Origin: CAZTJA01 sp964613745
Lineage (GTDB): Bacteria; Desulfobacterota; Desulfomonilia; Desulfomonilales; Desulfomonilaceae
Assembly: GCA_964613745.1 (NCBI GenBank)
Contig: CAZTJA010000004.1
Location: 25,130-89,129, forward strand
Length of the DNA stretch: 64,000 bases
Reading direction: 5' to 3'
Position numbers and translations under genes: made by a program. The notes below the pieces were generated by a model. It was not told where the DNA came from, searched no databases, and saw only the letters and a list, made by a program, of their open reading frames with translations. Shown here piece after piece: positions 8,344 through 16,474 of this stretch (position 1 is its first letter; each line of letters opens with the position of its first letter).

Positions 8344-10719
8344 TTATTCCGAGCCGAGACCATGAATAATTGCACCGGGAGCCGGTTGACGCGACATTGA
8401 TTCACGTTCAACAGCCGATTTTATCTTAAGATCAAGCACCTTCCTGTCGAGCATAGGAATTCTCGGATTTTCCGGTTCGGCATGTTTTAACGATTCCAAA
8501 AGCAATTCCAGGTAATCCAATTCTTCGGATGATTGAACCGTTCTCAGTAGATCCAGAGCCTCATCGAATCTTCCCATGGCCAAAAAACAGCGCACGATCT
8601 TTAAAGCGGATGAGGGCAACTGTCCCTGCAGTGAGTAGTAGTAATCCAGCGCCCAGCCGGCCCGTCCCGAACCAACCAGAGTGTCGGCAAAAGCGTTTAA
8701 AGCCGTAGGCTTTCCTTCGAGCAGCCTCGCCAATTCAACAATTTCCTTCTTTTTGCCGAGTTTGCTGAGCTTATGAACATACATAAGAAAATGGCTCGGT
8801 GATTTCAATAAATCTCCCGGAGGAGAGCTCTTGAGGGCAAGATAGTACAATATCTCATTCTGCTCACGCAGCAGATCGAGATCGGCAAAGTTGTAGTTGT
8901 TGGTGAGCGACAACTCAGACAATTCCTGCAAATTGGTCACATCAAGGTGTTTAAATACTTTATGAATTTTGGCTTTAACGAGAACCTGTTTGCCGCGCAA
9001 TTCTTCCTGAACATAATCGTCCGGAAAAGTGAATTCAAATTCCCGATCCCCGGAAGGATCGGCTCCGATGAAACCGCTCTCAAATTCCGGTAAAAGCAAA
9101 CCCCTCCCCAAAAGTACATCCCAGTACTTTCCCGATATTCCCATAAAAGGTATGTCGTCAATCCAACTTCGGGAATCAAAAATAATGCGATCCGTGGGTC
9201 CTATAGGATCGTGGGATTCAGCAAAAAAATTAAGTACTTCGAGCAGCTCTTCTGCAGCTTGAGGATCATTCATGACATTCGCATACCCGGAAACAAATTC
9301 CTTCACCAGCCCGATTTCCTCAATCGCTGCTGCGGACAGCGCTCCGAAAGCATAAAACTGAGGCTCATCTTTAAGATCTTGCTTGTTTTCAAGAAGGAAC
9401 TCGAGAATTTCGAATACTCGTTGCTTGTAGTAAACGTCCTGCTCCATTTGTTCATTCGCTAATGCCCACATGTTGCGGACTTTTCTCATGTCCTCGAGCG
9501 TCATTGAATCCGTTTCGTAATTTTCTCCTACGGACAGATAAGCCGGTCTGAAACCCGGCAACGGTTTGATGCCGAATTTCTCCGGTCGTTTCTCATACAA
9601 GGATCCAAAGTAAAGCTGCATCTGCTGAGATCCAGAATTTGAAATGATAGGTACACCCAATGCTTTGACGAACTCCATAGTCCTCTTGGCTTCCTCAACA
9701 GTTTCCCCCGGAAGACCGAATATGGTGAATAACTCTGTTTCCAAACCTAAGGATTGGGCATGAGCGATGTTCTCGCTTAATTGTTGGAGTTCAATACGTT
9801 TATTTGTTTGTTCTAGGACCACAGGGCTTCCGGACTCCAAACCAAATGCAACCGTATCTGCACCGGCTTCACTGAGTTTGTTCAGCAATTCGAAATCCAG
9901 AAGGTCTGTTCGAGTCTGAAACCAAAAGGGGGTGTTGATTCCTCTACGAATCTTCTCCTCCAAGAGCTTCTCGGTTCGGTCTCGATTTTCAGTGAAGTTC
10001 GGGTCGGCAAACCAAAATCTGGAAATACCGGATTCCGCCAGCACTTGCATTTCAGCAATAACCCGATCAATCGAATGGTATCGTATGTTGCCCTTACATA
10101 TCCCCGGTGTGATACAGAAGTGACAGACATGTCTGCATCCTCGGGAAGAGAGTAATATCGCCGTGTTTTTTCCCGACAAATTGAGAATTCCGTTCAAATA
10201 AGGAGACGGGTATTCATCAAGATCATCAGGCGGTTCCGGTGCCTTGCCTGTGCTGAATATCTTTCCGTTCAGCCTGACGGTCATTCCCGGCGTTTGGCTG
10301 TAGTCTCCGGAGCCGGCTAGAGCGGAGGCAAGATTCCGAATGACAATCTCTCCTTCGCCATGGATAAGAATGTCAATGTCGTCCAAATCTCGGAGGCCTT
10401 CGGCAGGCATGTTAATGATTTGTGGTCCGCCCAAAATGATCAGGATTTCAGGATGCCGAGACTTTATGTATCTACTGAAAAAACGGATTCTATTAAAAGT
10501 ACTCTGATACACGGTAAAACCAACAACCCGTGTGTTCATCCGTCTGATCCATTTTTCCAGATTACGCAGAGTCAAAGGGCGATCACGAACGTCATCTACT
10601 ATTATACCTTCATGCCCATCCTTTTTTAACGCGGCCAGTATGTATGCAAGTGAAATGGGGATGCTTTCGGACGATTCGTAACCGACGTCATGGTTAACAT
10701 TAATGAACAAAAAAGACAC
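8344..10719 (-). CDS. B12-binding-domain radical SAM protein with helical-repeat C-terminus
   Basis: 791 residues from the GTG at 10719, preceded by GGAAGGGG; an ATG at 10761 adds 14 residues but has no ribosome site and precedes the natural domain start. Residues 1-140 form a cobalamin-binding Rossmann fold (LAYILAALKKDGHE, VVGFTVYQ, ILGGPQ). The radical SAM core has Cys195-x3-Cys199-x2-Cys202, then SPYQ-like elements and GLESGSP/TNKR. The last ~350 residues contain degenerate TPR-like helical pairs instead of a known auxiliary domain. Related enzymes include methyltransferases and ring-forming enzymes; the substrate is unknown. No precursor peptide or biosynthetic partner is adjacent. Confidence 0.9.
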   Translation of the reverse strand: MSFLFINVNHDVGYESSESIPISLAYILAALKKDGHEGIIVDDVRDRPLTLRNLEKWIRRMNTRVVGFTVYQSTFNRIRFFSRYIKSRHPEILIILGGPQIINMPAEGLRDLDDIDILIHGEGEIVIRNLASALAGSGDYSQTPGMTVRLNGKIFSTGKAPEPPDDLDEYPSPYLNGILNLSGKNTAILLSSRGCRHVCHFCITPGICKGNIRYHSIDRVIAEMQVLAESGISRFWFADPNFTENRDRTEKLLEEKIRRGINTPFWFQTRTDLLDFELLNKLSEAGADTVAFGLESGSPVVLEQTNKRIELQQLSENIAHAQSLGLETELFTIFGLPGETVEEAKRTMEFVKALGVPIISNSGSQQMQLYFGSLYEKRPEKFGIKPLPGFRPAYLSVGENYETDSMTLEDMRKVRNMWALANEQMEQDVYYKQRVFEILEFLLENKQDLKDEPQFYAFGALSAAAIEEIGLVKEFVSGYANVMNDPQAAEELLEVLNFFAESHDPIGPTDRIIFDSRSWIDDIPFMGISGKYWDVLLGRGLLLPEFESGFIGADPSGDREFEFTFPDDYVQEELRGKQVLVKAKIHKVFKHLDVTNLQELSELSLTNNYNFADLDLLREQNEILYYLALKSSPPGDLLKSPSHFLMYVHKLSKLGKKKEIVELARLLEGKPTALNAFADTLVGSGRAGWALDYYYSLQGQLPSSALKIVRCFLAMGRFDEALDLLRTVQSSEELDYLELLLESLKHAEPENPRIPMLDRKVLDLKIKSAVERESMSRQPAPGAIIHGLGSE

Positions 10720-10819
10720 CGCAAACACCCCTTCCGAAGTAATAGGACGGGAGAATAGCATTAAAGGGGTGCAGCCTCAATATGAGATTGACCCTCGTGT
10801 CAAGTGTTGGTAAATCTCT

Positions 10820-11113
10820 ATGATGCGAAAGATAAAAAGTCCTTGGTATGCAGCTCTTTGGATAGGTATTTGGACGGCCGCACTCGTATGGTTTGCGGTT
10901 TCAGGTATTTTCAAAGGGAAAGAACTCATCACTATCGGCATAGTGTGGTTGGTCCTAGTCGGCGCGACGGTATGGGTATTGATAAATCGTATTGTTGCCG
11001 ACCGCAAAACAGCGTCAAAGCAATCTCCTCAAACTCCGCAGAAGCCTGCTTTAAATGCATTGTGTCCATGCGGGTCTGGAAAAAAATACAAAAGGTGCTG
11101 CGGGGAAACGTGA
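10820..11113 (+). CDS. Small membrane protein with C-terminal SEC-C zinc motif
   Basis: 97 residues. Two membrane helices (about residues 9-29 and 37-56) are followed by a flexible Gln/Pro linker and a SEC-C motif (CPCGSGKKYKRCC, about 82-94), the zinc-binding module found at the SecA C-terminus and in many accessory proteins. The topology probably places the zinc finger in the cytoplasm, where it could contact SecB or ribosomes. It is divergent from the radical SAM gene. No good ribosome site is visible at ATGATG, so the exact start is uncertain. Confidence 0.75.
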   Translation: MMRKIKSPWYAALWIGIWTAALVWFAVSGIFKGKELITIGIVWLVLVGATVWVLINRIVADRKTASKQSPQTPQKPALNALCPCGSGKKYKRCCGET

Positions 11114-11228
11114 TGTTGGATTGCGCCGGCCTTGAACATGGTGTGACCCACTAATCACATTGTAATTGCCGGACGATAACGTTGATGCAAGAATTGATGA
11201 GATTAATGACGATGATTTTCAGCTTTTG

Positions 11229-11262
11229 AAAAAAGGTGCGGGAACTCGGAACCGGTTCCCGC
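11229..11262 (-). terminator. Intrinsic terminator after the VWA-OmpA gene
   Basis: On the minus strand GCGGGAAC/GTTCCCGC (11255-11262 with 11238-11245) forms a perfect 8-bp stem with a 9-base loop, followed by ACC and six T (11229-11234). It starts 28 bp after the stop of the VWA-OmpA gene. Confidence 0.8.
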
Positions 11263-11289
11263 GACTAGAAGGTTAGGATTTGGATCGGC

Positions 11290-12507
11290 TTAACGCCTGC
11301 GTTTCTCTCCTGAAACTGGAGGGAGAGGTGAATCCGGTCCTGGGGCAGGCTTATCCGGCCAAGCCCATTCTGTATCCGCATCTCTTTCCTGAGTGTTAAA
11401 AACGTTTCCCACAGCCCTCACGCCGAACGTGTGCAAGTGCTTCTCGTCATAAGGAAAATTCCTTAACGGCAGCATCAGGTAGAGATTTGCCTGATCATTT
11501 TTGGATGCGATTTCCGGGTTTTGATTGTCATACCTGGGCAGCTCTTCTCCCCACGAACGGATCAGCACTCGAGCCGGATGCACCTTGTACATCCTAATAA
11601 GTGCTTCTTTCACATTTTTTGCCCTCTGCAGGGATAATTCATAGTTGTCCTTGGTATTGCCGATGAAGTTGCTATGCCCATCAATCTGCAAAACATACTG
11701 CGGAATGGCGTGCAGGAAATTCGCTACGGATTCAAGCTTTATAGCTTCCGACGGTAGCAAATCGGCACTTTTGTCCTGGAAAAATATTTCAGGATAAGGA
11801 AACATGATTTCGCGTACGAGAATATCCCACGCGAACTCTTTCATTTGCGCTTTTGTCCGTACCTCTTCCCATTGACGAGCATATCCGCCGGTCAGCTTGC
11901 ATGTTTCGTAAAGGTTTCGCCAACCGATTTCACGGTTACCGAACCAAACCCCGTAAACCTGGACATTATCGCCATACTCTTTCTTCAAAGCCGCCGCGGT
12001 GCGTTGCGGACATTCTCCGGCCAATCCTCCGTCGCTGAATATAACGACTGCAGTTCTGCCCGTAGCTCCACCTATGAGTGAACCCGCCAATTGCAGAGCT
12101 TCCGGCATGCCGGCAGTCTTCCATGGTCCTGTTCCCTCCCTGCGGATATCTGCGAAAAACGGTTTGTAGAGTTCACGTTTCCAGGGACCCAAAATCCCGG
12201 GATAACCGGGAACCGGAGCATCACCGTAGGTTATGAGTGCTGAATTCAGATCGTATTGCCACAGAGGCACATGCGGCATTACCGCATTGAACATGGCAAA
12301 AGCACGGGTGGCGACAAACAACCGCGGGAATTCATAACCAACAGGGTATCCCGTCAACATGGAATCCGACACATCCATGATAAAGACGATGTTGTGTACC
12401 CTTGGAATGAAATCATGCTCTTTTTCCTTGATTACTCCTGCAAGACCTAAGCAGGGCATCGATGTAAAAATCAAGGAGATGATCAAAACCGACAGCTTCT
12501 TCGCCAT
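11290..12507 (-). CDS. Exported VWA-domain protein with C-terminal OmpA-like domain
   Basis: 405 residues from the ATG at 12507, which has TGGAGG 6 bases upstream; the frame opens 24 bases earlier without a ribosome site. A signal peptide (MAKKLSVLIISLIFTSMPCLG) is followed by a von Willebrand A domain whose MIDAS motif DVSDS is intact, with a later strand VVIFSDGG. The C-terminal region (VLQIDGHSNFIGNTKDNYELSLQRAKNVKEALI) is an OmpA/MotB peptidoglycan-binding domain, and a Pro-rich tail follows. It should sit in the periplasm bound to peptidoglycan and grip a partner through a metal ion. It has its own promoter and terminator, so it is monocistronic. Confidence 0.9.
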   Translation of the reverse strand: MAKKLSVLIISLIFTSMPCLGLAGVIKEKEHDFIPRVHNIVFIMDVSDSMLTGYPVGYEFPRLFVATRAFAMFNAVMPHVPLWQYDLNSALITYGDAPVPGYPGILGPWKRELYKPFFADIRREGTGPWKTAGMPEALQLAGSLIGGATGRTAVVIFSDGGLAGECPQRTAAALKKEYGDNVQVYGVWFGNREIGWRNLYETCKLTGGYARQWEEVRTKAQMKEFAWDILVREIMFPYPEIFFQDKSADLLPSEAIKLESVANFLHAIPQYVLQIDGHSNFIGNTKDNYELSLQRAKNVKEALIRMYKVHPARVLIRSWGEELPRYDNQNPEIASKNDQANLYLMLPLRNFPYDEKHLHTFGVRAVGNVFNTQERDADTEWAWPDKPAPGPDSPLPPVSGEKRRR

Positions 12508-12572
12508 CAGATCCTCCAGGACATCGAACAATACAATTAAATAAACATAAGATGTCCACTATATGCACGTCC

Positions 12573-12601
12573 ATCCTAAAGTAAAATAGAGAATATGTCA
12601 A
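12573..12601 (-). promoter_or_regulatory. Sigma-70 promoter of the VWA-OmpA gene
   Basis: On the minus strand a perfect TTGACA (12596-12601) and TAGGAT (12573-12578) are 17 bases apart, about 65 bp upstream of the start codon. Confidence 0.6.
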
Positions 12602-12613
12602 GTGTTTTGATAT

Positions 12614-12642
12614 TTTAACACACTTCAAGAACTACCTATAAT
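12614..12642 (+). promoter_or_regulatory. Candidate promoter of the cdaA fusion gene
   Basis: TTTAAC (12614-12619) and a perfect TATAAT (12637-12642) are separated by 17 bases, leaving a leader of about 135 bases before the start codon at 12784. No riboswitch was recognised in the leader. Confidence 0.4.
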
Positions 12643-12783
12643 TATAAGGAAAAACACAGATAAATGAGTCGAAAACTATGTTGGCCGGACGTGGTTCTCG
12701 TCTCGCGTTGTTGCAAATTAAGCTCAACTATGTTTTCAATGTTCGGTGCTCAAACACACTGTTGGTGGTAAAAACACAGACTC

Positions 12784-14220
12784 ATGCCTACAAATTTAGT
12801 TGAAATGTTTGCTTCAATCTCGCTGGCAAATCTGATCGACATTCTAATTCTGACACTGCTTATATACGGCGGACTGACCTGGTTGAAAGGAACCAGGGCA
12901 TTTCAGATCCTCGCCACTATGTTGGGCATAGGACTCGTCTATTTCGCAGCATCGGAACTCGGATTAGTAGTCACCTCTCTGCTGTTTCAATATCTCTGGG
13001 CCGTGATAATCATTGTTCTTGTGACCGTATTTCAGCCGGAAATCCGTGAGATACTGGATAGAGCTTCTCCCATTCGATACCTGAAAGGTTTGCGAACGGA
13101 AAGCAAGAACCCCGAAGTGGTCGATGAAATCGTCAAATCCGTCGCTGAAATCGTGCGGCACCGGCTGGGGGCTCTGATTATATTTCAGAGAATGGATCGG
13201 CTCGACAATGTTGTGTTACAGGGCAAAGCTCTCGACGCGGAACTTTCCTCAGAATTGCTCACCACTATCTTTCAAAAAACCACTCCATTGCACGATGGAG
13301 CGGTCCTTATAATTGACGGAAAAATTGCGTCTGCAGGATGCATTTTACCGTTGTCTCGGGACGAAGACCTGGCCCAAAGGTACGGAACGCGGCATCGGGC
13401 GGCAATTGGGCTAACTGAACGTTCGGATGCTCTCTGCGTAATAATTTCGGAAGAACGCGGCGAAGTCTCCATAGCAGAATATAAGAAAATAACCGTTTAC
13501 AACAAGAAAACTGATTTCAAACAGGCTTTGCATACAGGGCTCAGTTTAGTAGACGCCAATCAAACCGAGTCGAATCGAGGTTTTCTATCCAGACTCAGAG
13601 CTAACGGTCAGCTCAAGATCCTGTCTTTGGCTACCGCGGCCTTTCTTTGGTTCATCATAGTTGGTCCAAGAAAAAGTGAACTGGGTATGACGGTTCCCAT
13701 TCAGTACACGAATTTACCTCAATCCGTTGAAATTGCAGGTAAATGGATGGATCGAGTCGACCTCCGAATCCGGGGCTCCGAGGCCGGAATCGCCAATCTG
13801 AAACCCGGCTCAATCCGTACTGTCGTGGATCTGGCCAACGTCGTACCAGGACTGAATGTCTTCCGTATTTCAAACAAGAACATCTTAGTCCCGCCAGGGA
13901 TAACCATTACCGAAATACGACCGTCCGATGTGACGCTCAACATAGAAGCGGCCTCGCAGAAAAAGGTTAGCGTTGTGCCGATTATTCAAGGTGACCTGCC
14001 GGAAAAATTCAAAGTTACCGCATCCCCGGCCGAAGTCCGCATCAGAGGATTGCAAGACGACCTCAAGAAAATCACTTCAGCTATTACCGAACCGGTCAGT
14101 GCGGCAGACCTCGCGGCCAAGGGTAAAATGAATGCTATAGTGATTGTCAAACCCGATGGGTTGAGGATTGAAGCTATTGATCCCGTTCAGGTGATCCTGA
14201 GTTTGGAAGCTGAAAAATAA
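12784..14220 (+). CDS. cdaA: Diadenylate cyclase CdaA fused to a CdaR-like YbbR region
   Basis: 478 residues. The first ~85 form three membrane helices and the next ~160 the DAC domain, with catalytic DGA (171-173) and RHR (203-205) intact, so it should make c-di-AMP from two ATP. After a linker another membrane helix (about 280-296, ILSLATAAFLWFIIV) leads into two YbbR repeats (about 300-475, outside the membrane) ending in VQVILSLEAEK. In Firmicutes the cyclase CdaA and its extracellular regulator CdaR are separate neighbouring genes; here both functions lie on one chain. c-di-AMP controls potassium transport and wall homeostasis in other bacteria. No glmM follows within the window. Confidence 0.92.
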   Translation: MPTNLVEMFASISLANLIDILILTLLIYGGLTWLKGTRAFQILATMLGIGLVYFAASELGLVVTSLLFQYLWAVIIIVLVTVFQPEIREILDRASPIRYLKGLRTESKNPEVVDEIVKSVAEIVRHRLGALIIFQRMDRLDNVVLQGKALDAELSSELLTTIFQKTTPLHDGAVLIIDGKIASAGCILPLSRDEDLAQRYGTRHRAAIGLTERSDALCVIISEERGEVSIAEYKKITVYNKKTDFKQALHTGLSLVDANQTESNRGFLSRLRANGQLKILSLATAAFLWFIIVGPRKSELGMTVPIQYTNLPQSVEIAGKWMDRVDLRIRGSEAGIANLKPGSIRTVVDLANVVPGLNVFRISNKNILVPPGITITEIRPSDVTLNIEAASQKKVSVVPIIQGDLPEKFKVTASPAEVRIRGLQDDLKKITSAITEPVSAADLAAKGKMNAIVIVKPDGLRIEAIDPVQVILSLEAEK

Positions 14221-14507
14221 CAGATCCTTCGAAACCGGTTACAATTGTTGGTCTTCGGTTTGAACAAATATTCTCATAACCGAACTTTTGTTTGGTGAAT
14301 AATTACAATAATGGTATAACAAGAAAGCTGATTCCGTATTGTAGTACTTCCCCTATTCACTTTTCTGAACTTTCAAACTCTTTGAGCGAAACTTTTGCGT
14401 TTCGATGCGACATAATGCCCTCACTTCCGTAGGACTGCATGAACTCTTGTGCCCGTTTGTACGGGTTCACGGCTCATAAAAACAAATAAATCAATGGAGG
14501 ATCATCA

Positions 14508-15290
14508 ATGGGAGATGAGGATCACCTAATAAAAGAAAAGAAGGACGGTATTCTTATCCTAACGATTAACCGTCCCGACGTGTTCAATTGTTTCAACATG
14601 CCCCTCCTTCACACATTCGGCCACACTCTCGCTGAAACGGCATTTGATCCGAGCGTTCGAGTCATCATAATAACAGGTACGGGTAAGTCGTTCAGCACCG
14701 GCGCCGATCTCAAGGAGAGAGCCGGCATGTCGCCCGATCAGGTTCGTTTGTATATCCAGACCATTCGAAACGTGTTTTCAACGGTAGAAGAGTTGCCCAA
14801 ACCGGTGATTGCGGCCGTGAACGGTTATGCCTTCGGGGGTGGACTAGAGCTTGCTCTTGCGTGCGATATCCGCTTGGCGTCAAAAACCGCGACGGTGGGA
14901 TTGACCGAGACCAGCTTGGCCATCATACCGGGAGCGGGTGGAACTCAGAGACTTCCACGTATCGTTGGAATTGCTCGAGCAAAAGAAATGATACTTCGCG
15001 CCCGCAGAATTTCAGCGGAAGAAGGTGAAAAGATAGGACTTTTCCTCGAAGCCGTTGAACCGGACCAATTGTTGAACCGATCCACTGAAATTGCGGCCGA
15101 AATCGCCCAAAATGGTCCGGTTGCACTTGCCCAAGCAAAGTACGCCGTCAACAAAGGTTCCGAAGTGAGTCTACCCGTCGGTCTCGCAATAGAATCCAAT
15201 GCATATGCCGTCGTGATCCCTACTAAAGACAGAGTTGAGGGTTTAACCGCCTTTAGAGAAAAAAGAAAACCCGTATATACGGGGGAATAG
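14508..15290 (+). CDS. Enoyl-CoA hydratase, methylglutaconyl-CoA hydratase-like
   Basis: 260 residues; TGGAGG 8 bases upstream fixes the ATG. Both crotonase glutamates appear present: one in FGGGLELALACDIRLAS and one in TETSLAIIPGAGGTQRLPR, the latter closely resembling the AUH/LiuC segment of 3-methylglutaconyl-CoA hydratases. This would convert methylglutaconyl-CoA to HMG-CoA. The next two genes, an HMG-CoA-lyase-like protein and an acetoacetyl-CoA synthetase, follow at 19 and 31 bp, which fits the lower half of leucine/isovalerate degradation. The carboxylase and isovaleryl-CoA dehydrogenase are not here. A generic short-chain hydratase is the alternative. The 14221-14507 gap upstream shows no gene or clear promoter. 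Confidence 0.88.
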   Translation: MGDEDHLIKEKKDGILILTINRPDVFNCFNMPLLHTFGHTLAETAFDPSVRVIIITGTGKSFSTGADLKERAGMSPDQVRLYIQTIRNVFSTVEELPKPVIAAVNGYAFGGGLELALACDIRLASKTATVGLTETSLAIIPGAGGTQRLPRIVGIARAKEMILRARRISAEEGEKIGLFLEAVEPDQLLNRSTEIAAEIAQNGPVALAQAKYAVNKGSEVSLPVGLAIESNAYAVVIPTKDRVEGLTAFREKRKPVYTGE

Positions 15291-15309
15291 TGCAAGGAGG
15301 AGAGTCTGA

Positions 15310-16443
15310 ATGTCTCATCATGAATTACATTATCCCAGAAAAGTTCAGATCGGCGACATAACGGTAAGGGATGGATTTCAGCATGAAGAAATCTGGATAC
15401 CTACGGATGCAAAGTTGTTCTATCTCGAAGAGCTTATTCTCTGCGGAGTAAAGCACCTCGAAGTGACCAATCTCGGCAATCCTTCCAGCATGCCGCAATT
15501 TAAGGATGCAGATGAACTTTTCAAGCGGCTTCGCAATTCAAAGAAGCTCTCCCGTGCGGGAATAAACTGGAGCGACGTTTGTCTGACTGCGATAACCATC
15601 AGAGAAAAAGCTGTTGATCGGGCGATTGCAGCTCGCAAGGAAGGTTGGGGACCTGACCGCATTCTAATGATGGTTTCCACTGATGAAGAGCATCATTTTG
15701 CAAATTCAGGTACGACATTGCCCATCTATTGGGAAGAAGCGAAAAGATGCATCGCAAAAGCCAAAGATGCCGGAATTAAAATGAACGGTACCGTTTCCAC
15801 GATCTGGGGATCTCCGATTTCTGGGCCCACGAGAATGGAAGATGCAATCGAATTCGCTAAGAGATGGATCGAAATAGGTGCGGCTGATATAGAACATGCC
15901 GATCACGACGGAAGTGCTCCTCCCGATCAGGTATATAGATATTATACTATGGTGCTCGACGCTATGCCCGACAAGGATCTCCACATTGCACATTTCCACG
16001 TTACGCGCGGATGGGGTTTAGCGAACGTACTGGCAGCATTACAGGCCGGTATCATAAAATACGAATCTACAATGGGTGGACTAGGCGGACAGCCGGCCAA
16101 TTTCATGGATAGAGTTCCCGTGTCCGGCACAGGCGCGTATTACTATCGGGACGCCAACGTCGTAGGGTTGCAGAACACCGAAGACATGGTAGTTATGATG
16201 GATGAGATGGGAATCGAAACGGGTATCGATGTGGATCGACTACTTGATTTGGGCACCATGCTTGAGAAGACCATAGGCCGCAGGCTAAGATCCGAAGCCA
16301 TCCTCAATCGTAGAATCCCCAAAGAACCTCGTCCTGAATACAAACGCAAAGGACTGGCCGAACTTAAACAGCGGAGCGGCGAAGCACCGGGACAGAAATT
16401 CCCGGCGGATTGGTCTGAAAAGGCATCCTATTCACCCAAATAA
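15310..16443 (+). CDS. HMG-CoA lyase-like DRE-TIM carboxyl-lyase/transferase
   Basis: 377 residues, longer than the usual ~300 of HMG-CoA lyase; AAGGAGG precedes the ATG. The DRE-TIM metallolyase motif appears as GDITVRDGFQHEE (usual RDGLQNE), followed by a TIM barrel with metal-ligand region IAHFHVTRGWGLANVLAAL. The HMG-CoA lyase signature normally contains a catalytic Cys (GLGGCP); here it reads STMGGLGGQPANF, with Gln at that place. By context it should cleave HMG-CoA or a related 3-hydroxy-3-methyl acid to acetoacetate plus acetyl-CoA, but the missing Cys means the reaction may differ. The middle gene of a three-gene operon. Confidence 0.85.
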   Translation: MSHHELHYPRKVQIGDITVRDGFQHEEIWIPTDAKLFYLEELILCGVKHLEVTNLGNPSSMPQFKDADELFKRLRNSKKLSRAGINWSDVCLTAITIREKAVDRAIAARKEGWGPDRILMMVSTDEEHHFANSGTTLPIYWEEAKRCIAKAKDAGIKMNGTVSTIWGSPISGPTRMEDAIEFAKRWIEIGAADIEHADHDGSAPPDQVYRYYTMVLDAMPDKDLHIAHFHVTRGWGLANVLAALQAGIIKYESTMGGLGGQPANFMDRVPVSGTGAYYYRDANVVGLQNTEDMVVMMDEMGIETGIDVDRLLDLGTMLEKTIGRRLRSEAILNRRIPKEPRPEYKRKGLAELKQRSGEAPGQKFPADWSEKASYSPK

Positions 16444-16474
16444 AAGTTCGATCAGATCCGAGGAGGTCAGTTAT

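Noticed and set aside
10797..10802. TTGACA on the minus strand upstream of the radical SAM gene
   Set aside because: No acceptable -10 box occurs at 16-18 bases, so it was not listed as a promoter.
10804..11154. Alternative 116-codon frame overlapping the SEC-C gene
   Set aside because: Frame-shifted shadow; the SEC-C frame has two membrane helices and a conserved zinc motif.
14221..14507. Possible terminator or regulatory RNA after the cdaA fusion gene
   Set aside because: A weak AAACCG/CGGTTT repeat is present but has no T run and a long loop; nothing else stands out in the gap.
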